DNA of 64,000 nt from Metabacillus kandeliae (GTDB lineage: Bacteria > Bacillota > Bacilli > Bacillales > Bacillaceae). Within the stretch, counting starts at the first letter, position 1, and every line of letters begins with the position of its first letter. Below are positions 36,648 through 45,378 of the stretch, in pieces. The stretch covers positions 248,001 through 312,000 of the forward strand of contig NZ_JAJOZE010000004.1 of NCBI RefSeq assembly GCF_021166585.1. The letters run 5' to 3'. Both the position numbers and the translations under genes were made by a program. Below the pieces are notes generated by a model. The model made no database searches, was not told the DNA's origin, and saw only the letters and a program-made list of their open reading frames with translations.

Positions 36648-38069
36648 ATGGATAAAAAATGGGGACTTTGGGTCCTGACCATGTTTGTTGTTGGAAATAT
36701 GGTAGGCGGCGGAATCTTCATGCTGCCTGCAAATTTAGCCTCAGTGGCAAGCCCGACAGGTTCCACTTTGGCCTGGATTTTGACAGGTGCCGGCGTCTTT
36801 ATGATTGCACTTGTTTTTGGAAATTTATCAGTCAGAAAACCAAAGCTGAAGGCAGGTCCTCAAAGCTATGCACAAGCGCTTTTTTCTGCTCCTGAAGCAG
36901 GACGTGCAGCAGGCTACAGCATGGCTTGGGGATATTGGGCAGCCAACTGGTCTGCTACAGCATCGGTTATTATATCTTTTGCAGGATATTTATCGTCTTT
37001 CTTTCCCATCATGGAAAGCAAAGCAGGCATCCTCTCAATCGGCTCTTTTACACTTGAAATTGGAAAGCTGATCACCTTTTTAGTTTGTTCTGTCATGCTG
37101 TGGGGCATTCAGGCCATCCTTGCAAAAAACTTCAATGGTGCAGGGCCTATGAACCTGGCAGCAACCATCGCAAAAATTATCGGCTTTGCCTTTTTCATAG
37201 TAGCGGCATTGTTTGTATTTGATCTGACAAACCTTGGGCTTGGCAAGGAATACATTAATGCGAGCGGACATGCTGAGTCACTCGGAGGCCAGCTGAATTC
37301 TGCTGCCATTGCGACACTCTGGGCATTTATCGGAATTGAATCAGCCGTCATGCTGTCAAACAGGGCGAAATCACAAAATGATGTAAAAAAAGCCACTATT
37401 ATCGGCCTTGTTATTTCGCTTGCTGTTTATATCGGGATTACGCTTTTAACAATGGGCGCCCTGTCACAGGAAGAATTAAGAGAATCGCAGCGCCCGCTCG
37501 TTGACGCGCTCAGCACTGTCGTGGGCAGCGGAGGAGCCATTTTCCTCGCTGTTCTTGCTCTGATTTCCTTATTCGGTTCAACTGTCGGCTGGATCGTTGT
37601 CAGTTCTGAAGTGCCTTACAGAGCAGCGCGTGAGAACCTTTTTCCTGCCTTTTTCGGAAAAACCAACCGTAACGGCAGTCCGGCAAATTCCATGACGCTA
37701 ACAAATGTCATGACACAGATCTTTTTATTTTCCACGATCTCAGGCACTGTTTATCAGGCGTATGAATTTGCCATCACCGTTGCAACGCTCGCCTATCTGA
37801 TTCCCTATCTCGTCTCAGCGATTTACCAGCTGAAGCTCGTGATAACAGGGGATACCTACGCGGAACTCGGCGGTTCAAGAGTAAAGGACGGCATCATTAC
37901 GATTCTGGCGCTGCTTTACTCATTATGGGTTATTAAAACTGGAACAGCCGATTTAAAAACCTTTTTCCTCGGAATCGGACTGTTTGTATTCGGACTGGCA
38001 ATTTACCCGCTGATCATGCGGAAAACCATTCGAACTTCTTATCAAAGGAAAACATTGAAACAGCAGTAG
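36648..38069 (+). CDS. APC-superfamily amino acid permease (basic amino acid antiporter-like)
   Basis: A 473-residue membrane protein with about 12 helices. The APA-family signature GNMVGGGIFMLPANLA (residues about 16-31) with the helix break, then GPQSYAQALF and the NWSATASV segment, then LWAFIGIESAVMLSNRAK, resemble the arginine/ornithine antiporter ArcD and Bacillus YvsH. It likely exchanges or exports lysine, arginine or ornithine (inference; no arc genes nearby). The SD is weak (GAAAGG). It is monocistronic, ending in a terminator next to the tandem repeat array. Confidence 0.85.
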   Translation: MDKKWGLWVLTMFVVGNMVGGGIFMLPANLASVASPTGSTLAWILTGAGVFMIALVFGNLSVRKPKLKAGPQSYAQALFSAPEAGRAAGYSMAWGYWAANWSATASVIISFAGYLSSFFPIMESKAGILSIGSFTLEIGKLITFLVCSVMLWGIQAILAKNFNGAGPMNLAATIAKIIGFAFFIVAALFVFDLTNLGLGKEYINASGHAESLGGQLNSAAIATLWAFIGIESAVMLSNRAKSQNDVKKATIIGLVISLAVYIGITLLTMGALSQEELRESQRPLVDALSTVVGSGGAIFLAVLALISLFGSTVGWIVVSSEVPYRAARENLFPAFFGKTNRNGSPANSMTLTNVMTQIFLFSTISGTVYQAYEFAITVATLAYLIPYLVSAIYQLKLVITGDTYAELGGSRVKDGIITILALLYSLWVIKTGTADLKTFFLGIGLFVFGLAIYPLIMRKTIRTSYQRKTLKQQ

Positions 38070-38075
38070 GAGGAA

Positions 38076-38104
38076 GCCGCCCTGTATTGATGGGGCGGTT
38101 TTTT
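38076..38104 (+). terminator. Rho-independent terminator after the APC permease
   Basis: Stem gccgccc / gggcggt with a T run of six. Confidence 0.85.
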
Positions 38105-38134
38105 AGTCTCAAATATCACTTCACGCTAAGGCAG

Positions 38135-38620
38135 GGGGAGATCTTCCCGAAACCGGCTCTTATATTCTCAAATTCACCCCTCATTTTCCCGAAAGGCCGG
38201 TTATAAAGAGCCGTGTGCAGATCATGTACAATACGGCATGTGCAGTCACAGCTAAAATTCTCTTTTGCATAAAGAAAGTTTAATTTTGCACGCTGCCCCG
38301 AAGCCATTTTCCCGAACCAAGCTGTCTATTTCCCGAATGAAGGGGAGATATTCTCGAAACCGGCTCTTATATTCTCAAATTCACCCTTTATTTTCCCGAA
38401 AGGCCGGTTACAAAGAGCTACACGCAGATCGTGAGCAAAACTGCAGATGCAGTCACAGCTAAAACTCTCTTTTGCATAAAGAAAGTTTAATTTTGCACGC
38501 AGCCCCCATGCCATTTTCCCGAACCAAGCTGTCTATTTCCCGAATGAAGGGGAGATATTCCCGAAACCGGCTCTTATATTCCTGAATTCACCCCTTAATT
38601 TCCCGAAAGGCGGCAGCACT
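38135..38620. repeat. Intergenic tandem repeat array, 207-bp period
   Basis: The segment gaaaccggctct recurs at 38149, 38356 and 38563, exactly 207 bases apart. Two full units and a partial third of about 70 bases are present. Each unit contains several ttcccgaa heptamers in different contexts and a conserved core (ctcttttgcataaagaaag). Complementary arms (ccggctct / agagcc) could fold each unit. The minus-strand open frames of 62-64 codons that repeat with it lack ribosome binding sites and are most likely artefacts. Confidence 0.9.
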
Positions 38621-38741
38621 GCCGGACCCATTCGCGGCATAGGAGAATCAGTTTTACTGCCGTCTGCAACATAAGCAGTAAAAAATAAATTCATTCTCTT
38701 TGATAACCTTTCCTTATCCCTCCACATACGAAAAATCTAAT

Positions 38742-38757
38742 TTTCCAAAACTGGAAA
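38742..38757. promoter_or_regulatory. Inverted repeat at the promoter of the MFS gene, candidate operator
   Basis: The arms tttcca and tggaaa are separated by aaac and lie about where the -35 would be for a TATGAT at 38764-38769. No adjacent regulator gene is present. Confidence 0.35.
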
Positions 38758-38813
38758 TAAGTATATGATGAATTTAGCAATTTGAAGGATCTAAGGGAAG
38801 AAGGCGAAAAACT

Positions 38814-40037
38814 ATGAAAAAGCTTCAGCAATTAGGAAAGCAATTTCATCCGATCGTCTGGGTGCTGTTGTTTGGAACGATTATGACTAGAGCGGCCTCT
38901 GCCATGACGCTTCCTTTTCTCGCTATCTATTTGTCAAGAGAGATAAACCTTTCTCCGCTATTGATCGGCCTCACTGTTGGGATCAGTCCGCTGATGTCTG
39001 CGGCAGGGGGATTTATCGGGGGCCATCTTTCAGACCGGTTTGGAAGAAAGCCGGTTATGCTCACATCACTTTTCATCTTAAGTTTTGTATACGCATGCTT
39101 TTCGATTGCAGGTTCACCGGTTTGGTTTGTTGTTTTAAATGCGCTGAACGGGCTTTGCAACTCCTTTTTTGAGCCTGTTTCCCAAGCATTGATTGCTGAT
39201 TTGACAGAGAAAAAGAATCGGATGAAGGCTTACTCGTACCGCTATACGGCGATCAACATCGGTGCAGCCGTCGGGCCTCTGATGGGTGCTTATATGGCAA
39301 GCACATCTCCGAAAATGGCTTTTCTCGCTACAGCATCTGTTTATTTTATCTATTGCGTGCTGCTTTTTGTTCTCATGAAACGCTTTCTCTTTGAAGGCAA
39401 AAAAGAAGGAAAAGAGCCTGTTACGTTCAAAGCAGCCGCAGGGATTATCAGAAGAGATACGGCACTTCGCTATTTGATTCTCGGAAGCATCCTTGTGAAT
39501 ATCGGATATGCTCAGATGGAATCGAATCTGCCTCAGCACCTCAGCCAGTCGATAGAGAACAGTGTGGCTGTTTATTCGATCCTCTTGACGATCAATGCAC
39601 TGATGGTGGTCATACTGCAAATTCCGATTAGTCACGCGGCAGGAAAATTTAAACCGATGCAGGTGATGATCTTCGGGGCGATTATGACGGCAGGCGGATT
39701 GATATGCTTTGGTTATGCAGCAGGATGGTTTCTTGCTGCTGCGGCCATGATTCTTTTCACACTTGGCGAGATTCTTATTTTTCCATCAAGCAGCCTTATT
39801 ATCGATGATTTGGCACAGGAGCATCTTCGGGGAACCTACTTTGGCGCTGCACAATTCAGAAGAGCCGGCAGCTTTATGGGGCCGATCTTTGGCGGATACC
39901 TTCTCGGAAAGGCAGGAGGGATGGTCATGTTTGAAGTAATCGGGGCTATTACGCTTTGCAGCATCCTGTTCTTTCTTATAGGAAGCAGGGTGCAGGTGAA
40001 GCTTCCGGCAGTTTCCGTTAAAAAAGAAATGCTGTAA
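38814..40037 (+). CDS. MFS transporter, drug-exporter type
   Basis: A 407-residue, 12-helix major facilitator. The loop 2-3 motif is GGHLSDRFGRKPVMLTS. The fourth helix region FEPVSQALIADL is typical of DHA1 multidrug-efflux proteins of the MdtH/YttB kind. The central loop is charged (FEGKKEGKEP). Substrate is unknown. SD is weak (AAGGCGAAAAACT). The gene is alone and followed by a terminator shared with the convergent P450 gene. Confidence 0.85.
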   Translation: MKKLQQLGKQFHPIVWVLLFGTIMTRAASAMTLPFLAIYLSREINLSPLLIGLTVGISPLMSAAGGFIGGHLSDRFGRKPVMLTSLFILSFVYACFSIAGSPVWFVVLNALNGLCNSFFEPVSQALIADLTEKKNRMKAYSYRYTAINIGAAVGPLMGAYMASTSPKMAFLATASVYFIYCVLLFVLMKRFLFEGKKEGKEPVTFKAAAGIIRRDTALRYLILGSILVNIGYAQMESNLPQHLSQSIENSVAVYSILLTINALMVVILQIPISHAAGKFKPMQVMIFGAIMTAGGLICFGYAAGWFLAAAAMILFTLGEILIFPSSSLIIDDLAQEHLRGTYFGAAQFRRAGSFMGPIFGGYLLGKAGGMVMFEVIGAITLCSILFFLIGSRVQVKLPAVSVKKEML

Positions 40038-40043
40038 AAGGAA

Positions 40044-40071
40044 AGAGCACGCTGCAGGCGTGCTCTTTTTC
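40044..40071. terminator. Terminator between the MFS and P450 genes
   Basis: Stem agagcacgc / gcgtgctct with loop tgcag. A T-rich tail follows on the plus strand, and a weaker C/T tail on the minus strand, so it mainly serves the MFS gene and perhaps the P450 gene. Confidence 0.85.
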
Positions 40072-40072
40072 T

Positions 40073-41287
40073 TTAAATAATGCGGACGTTAAATTCTTTC
40101 AAGCCATAAACAAAGCTGCTTTCAATCGGTTCAAGTGTAAAGTTTTCGCTTCTTTCAAAGTCAGGAAACCGCTTAATCCATTCTTTCAGAGCGATGTCAG
40201 CTTCCATCCTGGCGAGCGGGGCACCAAGGCAAAAGTGAATGCCTTTTCCGAAAGCCATATGCGTATTTTTCTTTCTTTCAGGGTGAAAATCTTGAGCATC
40301 TTCAAAGTGCTCATCATCCCGATTGGCTGAACCAATCCAGGCAACAACGCTTTCTCCTTTATGAATTTCCCTGCTGCCGATCCATGTGTTTTCCTTTGCA
40401 ATCCGGTTCATTGCCTGCACAGGAGAGCGGAAGCGGAGCACCTCCTCAATAGCAGAAGGCACAAGAGCATCTGGATTTTCTTTTACTTTTAGATACTCTG
40501 CGGGATATTCCGTAAAGCAATACAGTGTGTTTGAAATAAGGTTCGTTGTTGTCTCATTGCCTGCAATTAACAGAAGAATGCTGAAGCCAATGATTTCCTC
40601 TCTGCTTAAACGCTCTCCTTCAATGCTTGCATCAAGCAGCACAGAGATAATGTCATCACCAGGCTCTTTTTGCTTTTGATCAATAATCTTTTCAAAATAC
40701 TCCACAAGCTCACGGTGCGATCTGCCCTGATTTTCGCGAAGACGCTGAATTTCCTCATCGCTGTTGTCTTTAGGGCCGGCAACAATCCAATCGGACCATT
40801 CTTTGAATTTTTTCTGATCTTCTATAGGAACGCCGAGAATTTCGGCGATTACCATTACCGGAAGCGGATTTGTCAGTGCCTTTACAGCATCAAATTCCTT
40901 TTCAGATGCCACTTCATCGAGCAGCATATCGACTATTTTTTGAATGCGCGGCTCCCATTCTTTCATTGCTCTCGGTGTAAAAGCTTTATTCACGAGTGCT
41001 CTCATCTGGCTGTGTTTAGGAGGATCAATGTTGATGAGGCTGACAGAAAGGGGAGACTGCTTGCCCTGATCCTGATTCCCTCCCCGGTTGGAAGAGAACA
41101 ATTCTTTTCTTTCCAATACCAATTTAACATCTTCATATTTAAACACATCCCACGACCGCCGATCCTGATCCCACCGGACAGGTTCTTCCCTTCTCATTTT
41201 GCTGTACCAGGCGAATGGGTTGTATCTTTCTTCTTTTGTTGAAATTTCTTTTACCTGGAGGAATGATGAACCAGACTGATTTTCCAT
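40073..41287 (-). CDS. Cytochrome P450 (CYP109/YjiB-like)
   Basis: A 404-residue soluble class I bacterial P450. The I-helix oxygen-activating motif is LLIAGNETTTN, the K-helix ExxR is EEVLRFR, and the heme-binding loop is FGKGIHFCLGAPLAR with the axial Cys at residue 353. Length and motif sequence resemble Bacillus YjiB (CYP109B), which hydroxylates fatty acids, terpenoids and steroids. Start: ATG at 41287 after AAGGAGG; the frame runs 21 codons further without a site. No ferredoxin or reductase gene is nearby, so electrons must come from elsewhere. Natural substrate unknown. Confidence 0.93.
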   Translation of the reverse strand: MENQSGSSFLQVKEISTKEERYNPFAWYSKMRREEPVRWDQDRRSWDVFKYEDVKLVLERKELFSSNRGGNQDQGKQSPLSVSLINIDPPKHSQMRALVNKAFTPRAMKEWEPRIQKIVDMLLDEVASEKEFDAVKALTNPLPVMVIAEILGVPIEDQKKFKEWSDWIVAGPKDNSDEEIQRLRENQGRSHRELVEYFEKIIDQKQKEPGDDIISVLLDASIEGERLSREEIIGFSILLLIAGNETTTNLISNTLYCFTEYPAEYLKVKENPDALVPSAIEEVLRFRSPVQAMNRIAKENTWIGSREIHKGESVVAWIGSANRDDEHFEDAQDFHPERKKNTHMAFGKGIHFCLGAPLARMEADIALKEWIKRFPDFERSENFTLEPIESSFVYGLKEFNVRII

Positions 41288-41451
41288 TTTGTGTGGCCTC
41301 CTTGATTCATTGTTGGTCAAACCTATAGCTAGTAAACTATTACCCTTCATACACCTTTGTTAAATATGAGTGTCCGTTTATGATTTCGGCTGCAGAGGTG
41401 AAAATCCTTTTCCCTGCTGCAGCTTGTTTTGTTAAGCAGGAAAAATAATTT

Positions 41452-41465
41452 GGGAAGCGCTATCA
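41452..41465 (+). promoter_or_regulatory. Candidate cre site upstream of the beta-glucoside PTS operon
   Basis: gggaagcgctatca matches the cre consensus at 13 of 14 positions, 76 bases before the first PTS gene. CcpA control would fit a secondary-sugar operon. Confidence 0.55.
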
Positions 41466-41540
41466 AATTGCGAAAGCTCTAGGCATATCCTTTTTTAAGG
41501 GGATAAAAACCCCTGGAGAAAAGAAGGAGGGGTGCCGGTA

Positions 41541-41843
41541 ATGAAAATTTTGCTTGTTTGCGCTGCGGGAATGTCGACCAGCCTGCTCGTAAACAAAATG
41601 AATGAGCATGCAAAGAACCTTGGCAAGGAAATAGAAATTTTTGCGCTTCCCGTATCAGAGTGCAGCACAGTGGCGGATGAGGTGGATATCGTTTTGCTTG
41701 GACCGCAGGTGCGCTATCAAAAAGCACAGGTGGAAGCCGTTGTTCCAAAGCATGTCCCCATTGAGGTCATCAATATGAAGGACTACGGGCTGATGAATGG
41801 AAAGGCTGTTTTGGAGCGTGCCTTTGAACTGCTTGAGCCGTAA
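41541..41843 (+). CDS. PTS lactose/cellobiose-family EIIB
   Basis: A 100-residue cytoplasmic phosphocarrier of the PTS IIB lactose/cellobiose type. The phosphorylated Cys is C7 in LLVCAAGMSTSLL, the P-loop-like signature of ChbB/LicB. ATG at 41541 is used, ten bases after AAGGAGG; a GTG three codons upstream is too close to that site. It is the first gene of a run IIB, IIC, ROK kinase, IIA, deacetylase, GH4 enzyme. It takes phosphate from IIA and passes it to the incoming disaccharide at IIC. Confidence 0.93.
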   Translation: MKILLVCAAGMSTSLLVNKMNEHAKNLGKEIEIFALPVSECSTVADEVDIVLLGPQVRYQKAQVEAVVPKHVPIEVINMKDYGLMNGKAVLERAFELLEP

Positions 41844-41873
41844 GGATTTTCTTACATCATAGGAGGTATGGAC

Positions 41874-43199
41874 ATGAGTTTTATGGCGAAATTTGAAAGC
41901 AGTATGGAGCGCGTTTTAGTTCCTCTTGCAACAAAGCTGAATTCGCAGCGTCATTTAGGGGCTATTCGCGATGCATTTATTTTGCTTTTCCCTATTACAA
42001 TGGCAGGTTCACTTATTGTTCTTTTAAACTTTGCTATTCTTTCACCGGACGGGTTTATTGCCAAAATTCTTTTTCTTCCTTCACTTTTTCCTCATTTAGC
42101 TGATGCCCAGGCGATTTTTACACCTGTCCTTAGAGGATCACTTGATATTATGGCGATCTTTATCGCCTATCTGGTGGGCAGGAATATGGCGCTTGCCATG
42201 AAGGCTGATGATCTTCTTTGCGGACTCACCTCTGTTTCCTGCTATTTTATTATCTATACACCTTACAGAATAATAGAAAATCAAGCCTTTTTAACAAATA
42301 AATGGCTTGGCCCTCAAGGTCTTTTTGTCGCATTGCTTGTCGGCCTTGTCGTAGGGGAGCTTTTCGGAAGGCTGTCAAGATCCAAAAGGCTTCAGCTTAC
42401 ACTGCCTCCGCAAGTGCCGCCGGCGATCACAAGGTCTTTTAAAGTGCTTTTTCCAATCGTCATTGTTACTGTTGCGTTTGCTGTTTTGAGCTATCTCATT
42501 TCTCTTGCGGCACCGAATGGCCTTCATGAGCTCGTATACAAAGTGCTGCAATCTCCGCTGAAAGAGATGGGCACGAATGTCTGGACTGTTATATTCCTTG
42601 GCATTGTCGCCAATTTTCTGTGGATATTCGGTATCCACGGCCCCAACACAATCGCTGCAATCAGAGAGACGATTTTTACAGAAGCCAACCTTGATAACCT
42701 CAACTTTGTTGCCAAGCATGGAACAGCGTGGGGTGCCCCTTATCCTGAAACATGGACGCTGACGGACGCTTTTGCCAATTACGGCGGCTCAGGGATGACG
42801 CTTGGATTATTGATCGCCATCTTTATTGCTTCAAGAAGAAAAGAATACAAGGAGCTTGGAAAACTGGCGCTGGCACCTGGAATTTTCAATATTAATGAAC
42901 CAATTATTTTCGGTTTGCCGATTGTACTCAATCCGCTGTTTATCATTCCATTCATTTTAGTGCCTGCTATTAATACTTTTGTCGGCTATCTCTTTATTGC
43001 ACTCAAGATTATCCCTCCTGTTGCATATGCTGTACCGTGGACAACGCCCGGTCCGCTGATTCCGTTCCTTGGAACAGGGGGCAACTGGATGGGGCTTGTT
43101 GCAGGATTTGTCTGTCTCGCCATTTCAACGGTTGTCTATCTTCCGTTTGTAATGGCTGCAAACAAGGCGGCAGCCATGACAGATGAAAAGAAAGCGTAA
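41874..43199 (+). CDS. celB: PTS lactose/cellobiose-family EIIC
   Basis: A 441-residue membrane permease with about ten helices, typical CelB/ChbC/LicC: MERVLVPLATKLNSQRHLGAIRDAFILLFPITMAGS, the GIHGPN loop, APYPETWTLTDAFANYGGSG and the NINEPIIFGLPIVLNP segment that contains the substrate-binding Glu. It imports and phosphorylates a beta-linked disaccharide (cellobiose, gentiobiose, chitobiose or lichenan fragments). The ATG at 41874 fits AGGAGGT spacing better than the ATG at 41868. Confidence 0.94.
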   Translation: MSFMAKFESSMERVLVPLATKLNSQRHLGAIRDAFILLFPITMAGSLIVLLNFAILSPDGFIAKILFLPSLFPHLADAQAIFTPVLRGSLDIMAIFIAYLVGRNMALAMKADDLLCGLTSVSCYFIIYTPYRIIENQAFLTNKWLGPQGLFVALLVGLVVGELFGRLSRSKRLQLTLPPQVPPAITRSFKVLFPIVIVTVAFAVLSYLISLAAPNGLHELVYKVLQSPLKEMGTNVWTVIFLGIVANFLWIFGIHGPNTIAAIRETIFTEANLDNLNFVAKHGTAWGAPYPETWTLTDAFANYGGSGMTLGLLIAIFIASRRKEYKELGKLALAPGIFNINEPIIFGLPIVLNPLFIIPFILVPAINTFVGYLFIALKIIPPVAYAVPWTTPGPLIPFLGTGGNWMGLVAGFVCLAISTVVYLPFVMAANKAAAMTDEKKA

Positions 43200-43220
43200 G
43201 AAAAGAAAGGAAAACACGGC

Positions 43221-44129
43221 ATGTCAAATTATCTTTGCTTTGATATAGGCGGAACAGATGTCAAGTATGCCACCGCCGACAAAGAAGGAAACCTGCTGAA
43301 CCCTGGCGTTTTTTCATCTGAAAACGGATCAGGGAAGGCTGTTCTGAATGGAATTGAAAGATTGGCAGCAGCAGAAAAAGAGTTAGCGGGAGTAGCGGTC
43401 AGCGCTCCCGGTTTTGTTCATCCTGAGACAGGCTTTCTGGAAAAAGGCGGAGCTATTGAAGAGTTTCATGGTTTCCCGCTGAAAGATTATTTGGAAGAAA
43501 AGCTTTCAGTGCCGGTAACCGTTGAAAACGATGTGAACTGTGCAGCCCTAGGTGAAAAGTGGCGGGGAAATGCAAGACACGATGAGAATTTTTTGTGTCT
43601 GACAATCGGAACAGGTATTGGCGGAGCCATCTTTTTTCAAAACCGGCTGTACAGAGGGCATTCCTTCAGAGCAGGAGAATTCGGCTATATGATTACAAAC
43701 GGCGTTGGAGCTGCCACCCCAGAAGGCAGCACGATGAATTCATTCGCAACGGTTTATTCTCTCAGAAAGCAGTATGCTCAGATGAAAAAGCGCTCTTTTC
43801 AGGATGTTTCAGGTCTGGAAGTGTTTGAGGCATATGATCATGGAGATTATGCCGCCAAAGGACTTGTCAGAAAGTTCTTTTCGAACATTGCCATTTGCCT
43901 TTATAACCTCAGCTATATTCTGAACCCTGGGAAAATTTTAATAGGGGGAGCCATCAGTTCGAGGCCAACGCTTTTACAGGAGCTGAAGGAAGAACTTGCC
44001 TATCTTGCACAGGACGGATCGGGTCCTTTGCTTGACGTTTGTGCCTTAAAAAATCAGGCTGGGCTGACAGGTGCCCTTTATTATCATTTGCACGGCGACC
44101 AGGAGTTCATTGCAGGAGATGCAACGTGA
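43221..44129 (+). CDS. ROK-family sugar kinase
   Basis: A 302-residue actin-fold kinase: FDIGGTDVKYA phosphate loop near residue 7, VENDVNCAALGEKW with the catalytic Asp, LTIGTGIGGAIF. The usual GExGH is GEFGYM and the zinc-binding CxCGxxGC of most ROK proteins is missing, which also happens in the beta-glucoside kinase (BglK) group. In this operon it may phosphorylate a free sugar (glucose, glucosamine or N-acetylglucosamine) released by the GH4 enzyme, or a non-PTS beta-glucoside. SD AGAAAGGAAAAC. It is placed between IIC and IIA, so it belongs to the operon. Confidence 0.88.
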   Translation: MSNYLCFDIGGTDVKYATADKEGNLLNPGVFSSENGSGKAVLNGIERLAAAEKELAGVAVSAPGFVHPETGFLEKGGAIEEFHGFPLKDYLEEKLSVPVTVENDVNCAALGEKWRGNARHDENFLCLTIGTGIGGAIFFQNRLYRGHSFRAGEFGYMITNGVGAATPEGSTMNSFATVYSLRKQYAQMKKRSFQDVSGLEVFEAYDHGDYAAKGLVRKFFSNIAICLYNLSYILNPGKILIGGAISSRPTLLQELKEELAYLAQDGSGPLLDVCALKNQAGLTGALYYHLHGDQEFIAGDAT

Positions 44130-44144
44130 AAGGAGGGAGAGCCT

Positions 44145-44456
44145 ATGGAAGAAATGGAGCTGATTGCTTTTCAGATGATCAGCCAGGCAGGTTCTGCCAG
44201 GAGCAGTTTTATGGAAGCCTTAATGCATGCAAGAGCAGGACAGTTTGATGGAGCGAAGGAAAAGCTTGCAGAGGCTGCTGAACAGCTTTCAGAAGCGCAT
44301 AAAGTGCATGCCGGCCTGATTCAGCAGGAGGCTGCAGGAAACAAGACAGTGATCACCCTGCTGATTCTGCATGCAGAGGATCTCCTCATGACGACCGAAA
44401 CAATGGGGGAGCTTGCAAAAGAGTTTGTTTACATGTACCGGGAATTCCGAAAGTAG
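44145..44456 (+). CDS. PTS lactose/cellobiose-family EIIA
   Basis: A 103-residue, mostly helical phosphocarrier that forms a trimer of helical hairpins in this family. The phosphorylation site is expected to be H76 in ILHAEDLLMTT, matching the HAQDHLM region of ChbA/LicA. It receives phosphate from HPr and passes it to the IIB Cys. AAGGAGGG precedes the ATG by seven bases, 15 bases after the ROK kinase stop. Confidence 0.93.
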   Translation: MEEMELIAFQMISQAGSARSSFMEALMHARAGQFDGAKEKLAEAAEQLSEAHKVHAGLIQQEAAGNKTVITLLILHAEDLLMTTETMGELAKEFVYMYREFRK

Positions 44457-44592
44457 GCTTTAGCGGGAGAGAGGGGCGCCTGAATAACAGGGCAGCTTCT
44501 TTTTTCCTTTCGTACTGATCTGTGATTTGGAGTAATATAAAAATAGAAGAATCAAAATTTGCAAGATTCAGTGAAGGGAAGGATCACTTTTC

Positions 44593-45351
44593 ATGAAAGT
44601 TATAGTCAATGCGGACGATTTCGGCTATTCAAAAAGTATTAACTACGGCATTTTGGAAGCTCACGAAAACGGTATTTTAACCTCTGCTACTATGATGATG
44701 AATATGCCTGGAACAAACCATGCCTGCTTCATTGCGAAGAACACTCCGTCACTTGGGGTAGGGGTTCACTTTGCCCTGACGATTGGAGAGCCGCTGACAG
44801 TGTGCCCTTCCTTAACAGACACTAGCGGGCAGTTTTTAAAAAGGGACAGGTTCTTCAAGGGAGAGCTGAACCTTGAAGAAGTTAAACGGGAGCTTTCTGC
44901 ACAGCTCAGCCGGTTTTTGGAAGAAGGCTTAACACCGACCCATTTTGACAGCCATCACCACGTCCACAGCCATCCTATCGTATGGCAGGCGCTGACAGAG
45001 CTTGCTGATTCAATGCAAGTTCCTGTCAGAGAGCCGCTGAGCCGCGATCTTCCAGACCAGGAGAAGTACACAGTCTGCAGCTTTTATTCCTCCTTTTACG
45101 GAGAAAAGCTGCTTCCGAATCATTTTATTTCCCTCATTGAAGAGCTGGATGGAAAAGATGCGATCGAAGTGATGACACATCCAGGATATGCCGACGCCTT
45201 CGTCATGGAAAACAGTTCGTACAATGTTCAGCGGGTTTACGAGACAAAGGCGCTCCTTGATCCCGCTTTAAAGGAATGGACGGCAGAAAAGAATATTGAG
45301 CTGTGCCATTACGGTCATTTAAAGGATAGGCTTTTAAAAAAAGCTCTTTGA
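44593..45351 (+). CDS. chbG: Carbohydrate deacetylase ChbG/YdjC family
   Basis: A 252-residue metal-dependent deacetylase with a TIM-like barrel. The metal and catalytic motifs are NADDFGYS (residues 6-13), GVGVHFALT and THFDSHHHVHSHP. E. coli ChbG removes one acetyl group from diacetylchitobiose or its 6-phosphate so that the sugar can be cleaved by the GH4 enzyme ChbF. The same gene pair order (chbG next to a GH4) is seen here, so chitobiose-type substrates are a serious candidate for this PTS operon. GAAGGGAAGG site. Gap to the IIA gene 136 bases, to the GH4 gene 27. Confidence 0.9.
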   Translation: MKVIVNADDFGYSKSINYGILEAHENGILTSATMMMNMPGTNHACFIAKNTPSLGVGVHFALTIGEPLTVCPSLTDTSGQFLKRDRFFKGELNLEEVKRELSAQLSRFLEEGLTPTHFDSHHHVHSHPIVWQALTELADSMQVPVREPLSRDLPDQEKYTVCSFYSSFYGEKLLPNHFISLIEELDGKDAIEVMTHPGYADAFVMENSSYNVQRVYETKALLDPALKEWTAEKNIELCHYGHLKDRLLKKAL

Positions 45352-45378
45352 AAATTCCAATGAAAAGGAGAGAACCTG

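Noticed and set aside
38135-38620. Possible CRISPR array
   Set aside because: Units are 207 bases and adjacent, with no short repeats and unique spacers and no cas genes.
38116-38727. Three related minus-strand open frames of 62-64 codons in the tandem repeat
   Set aside because: They follow the 207-base repeat exactly, have no ribosome binding site and their similarity is explained by DNA repetition.
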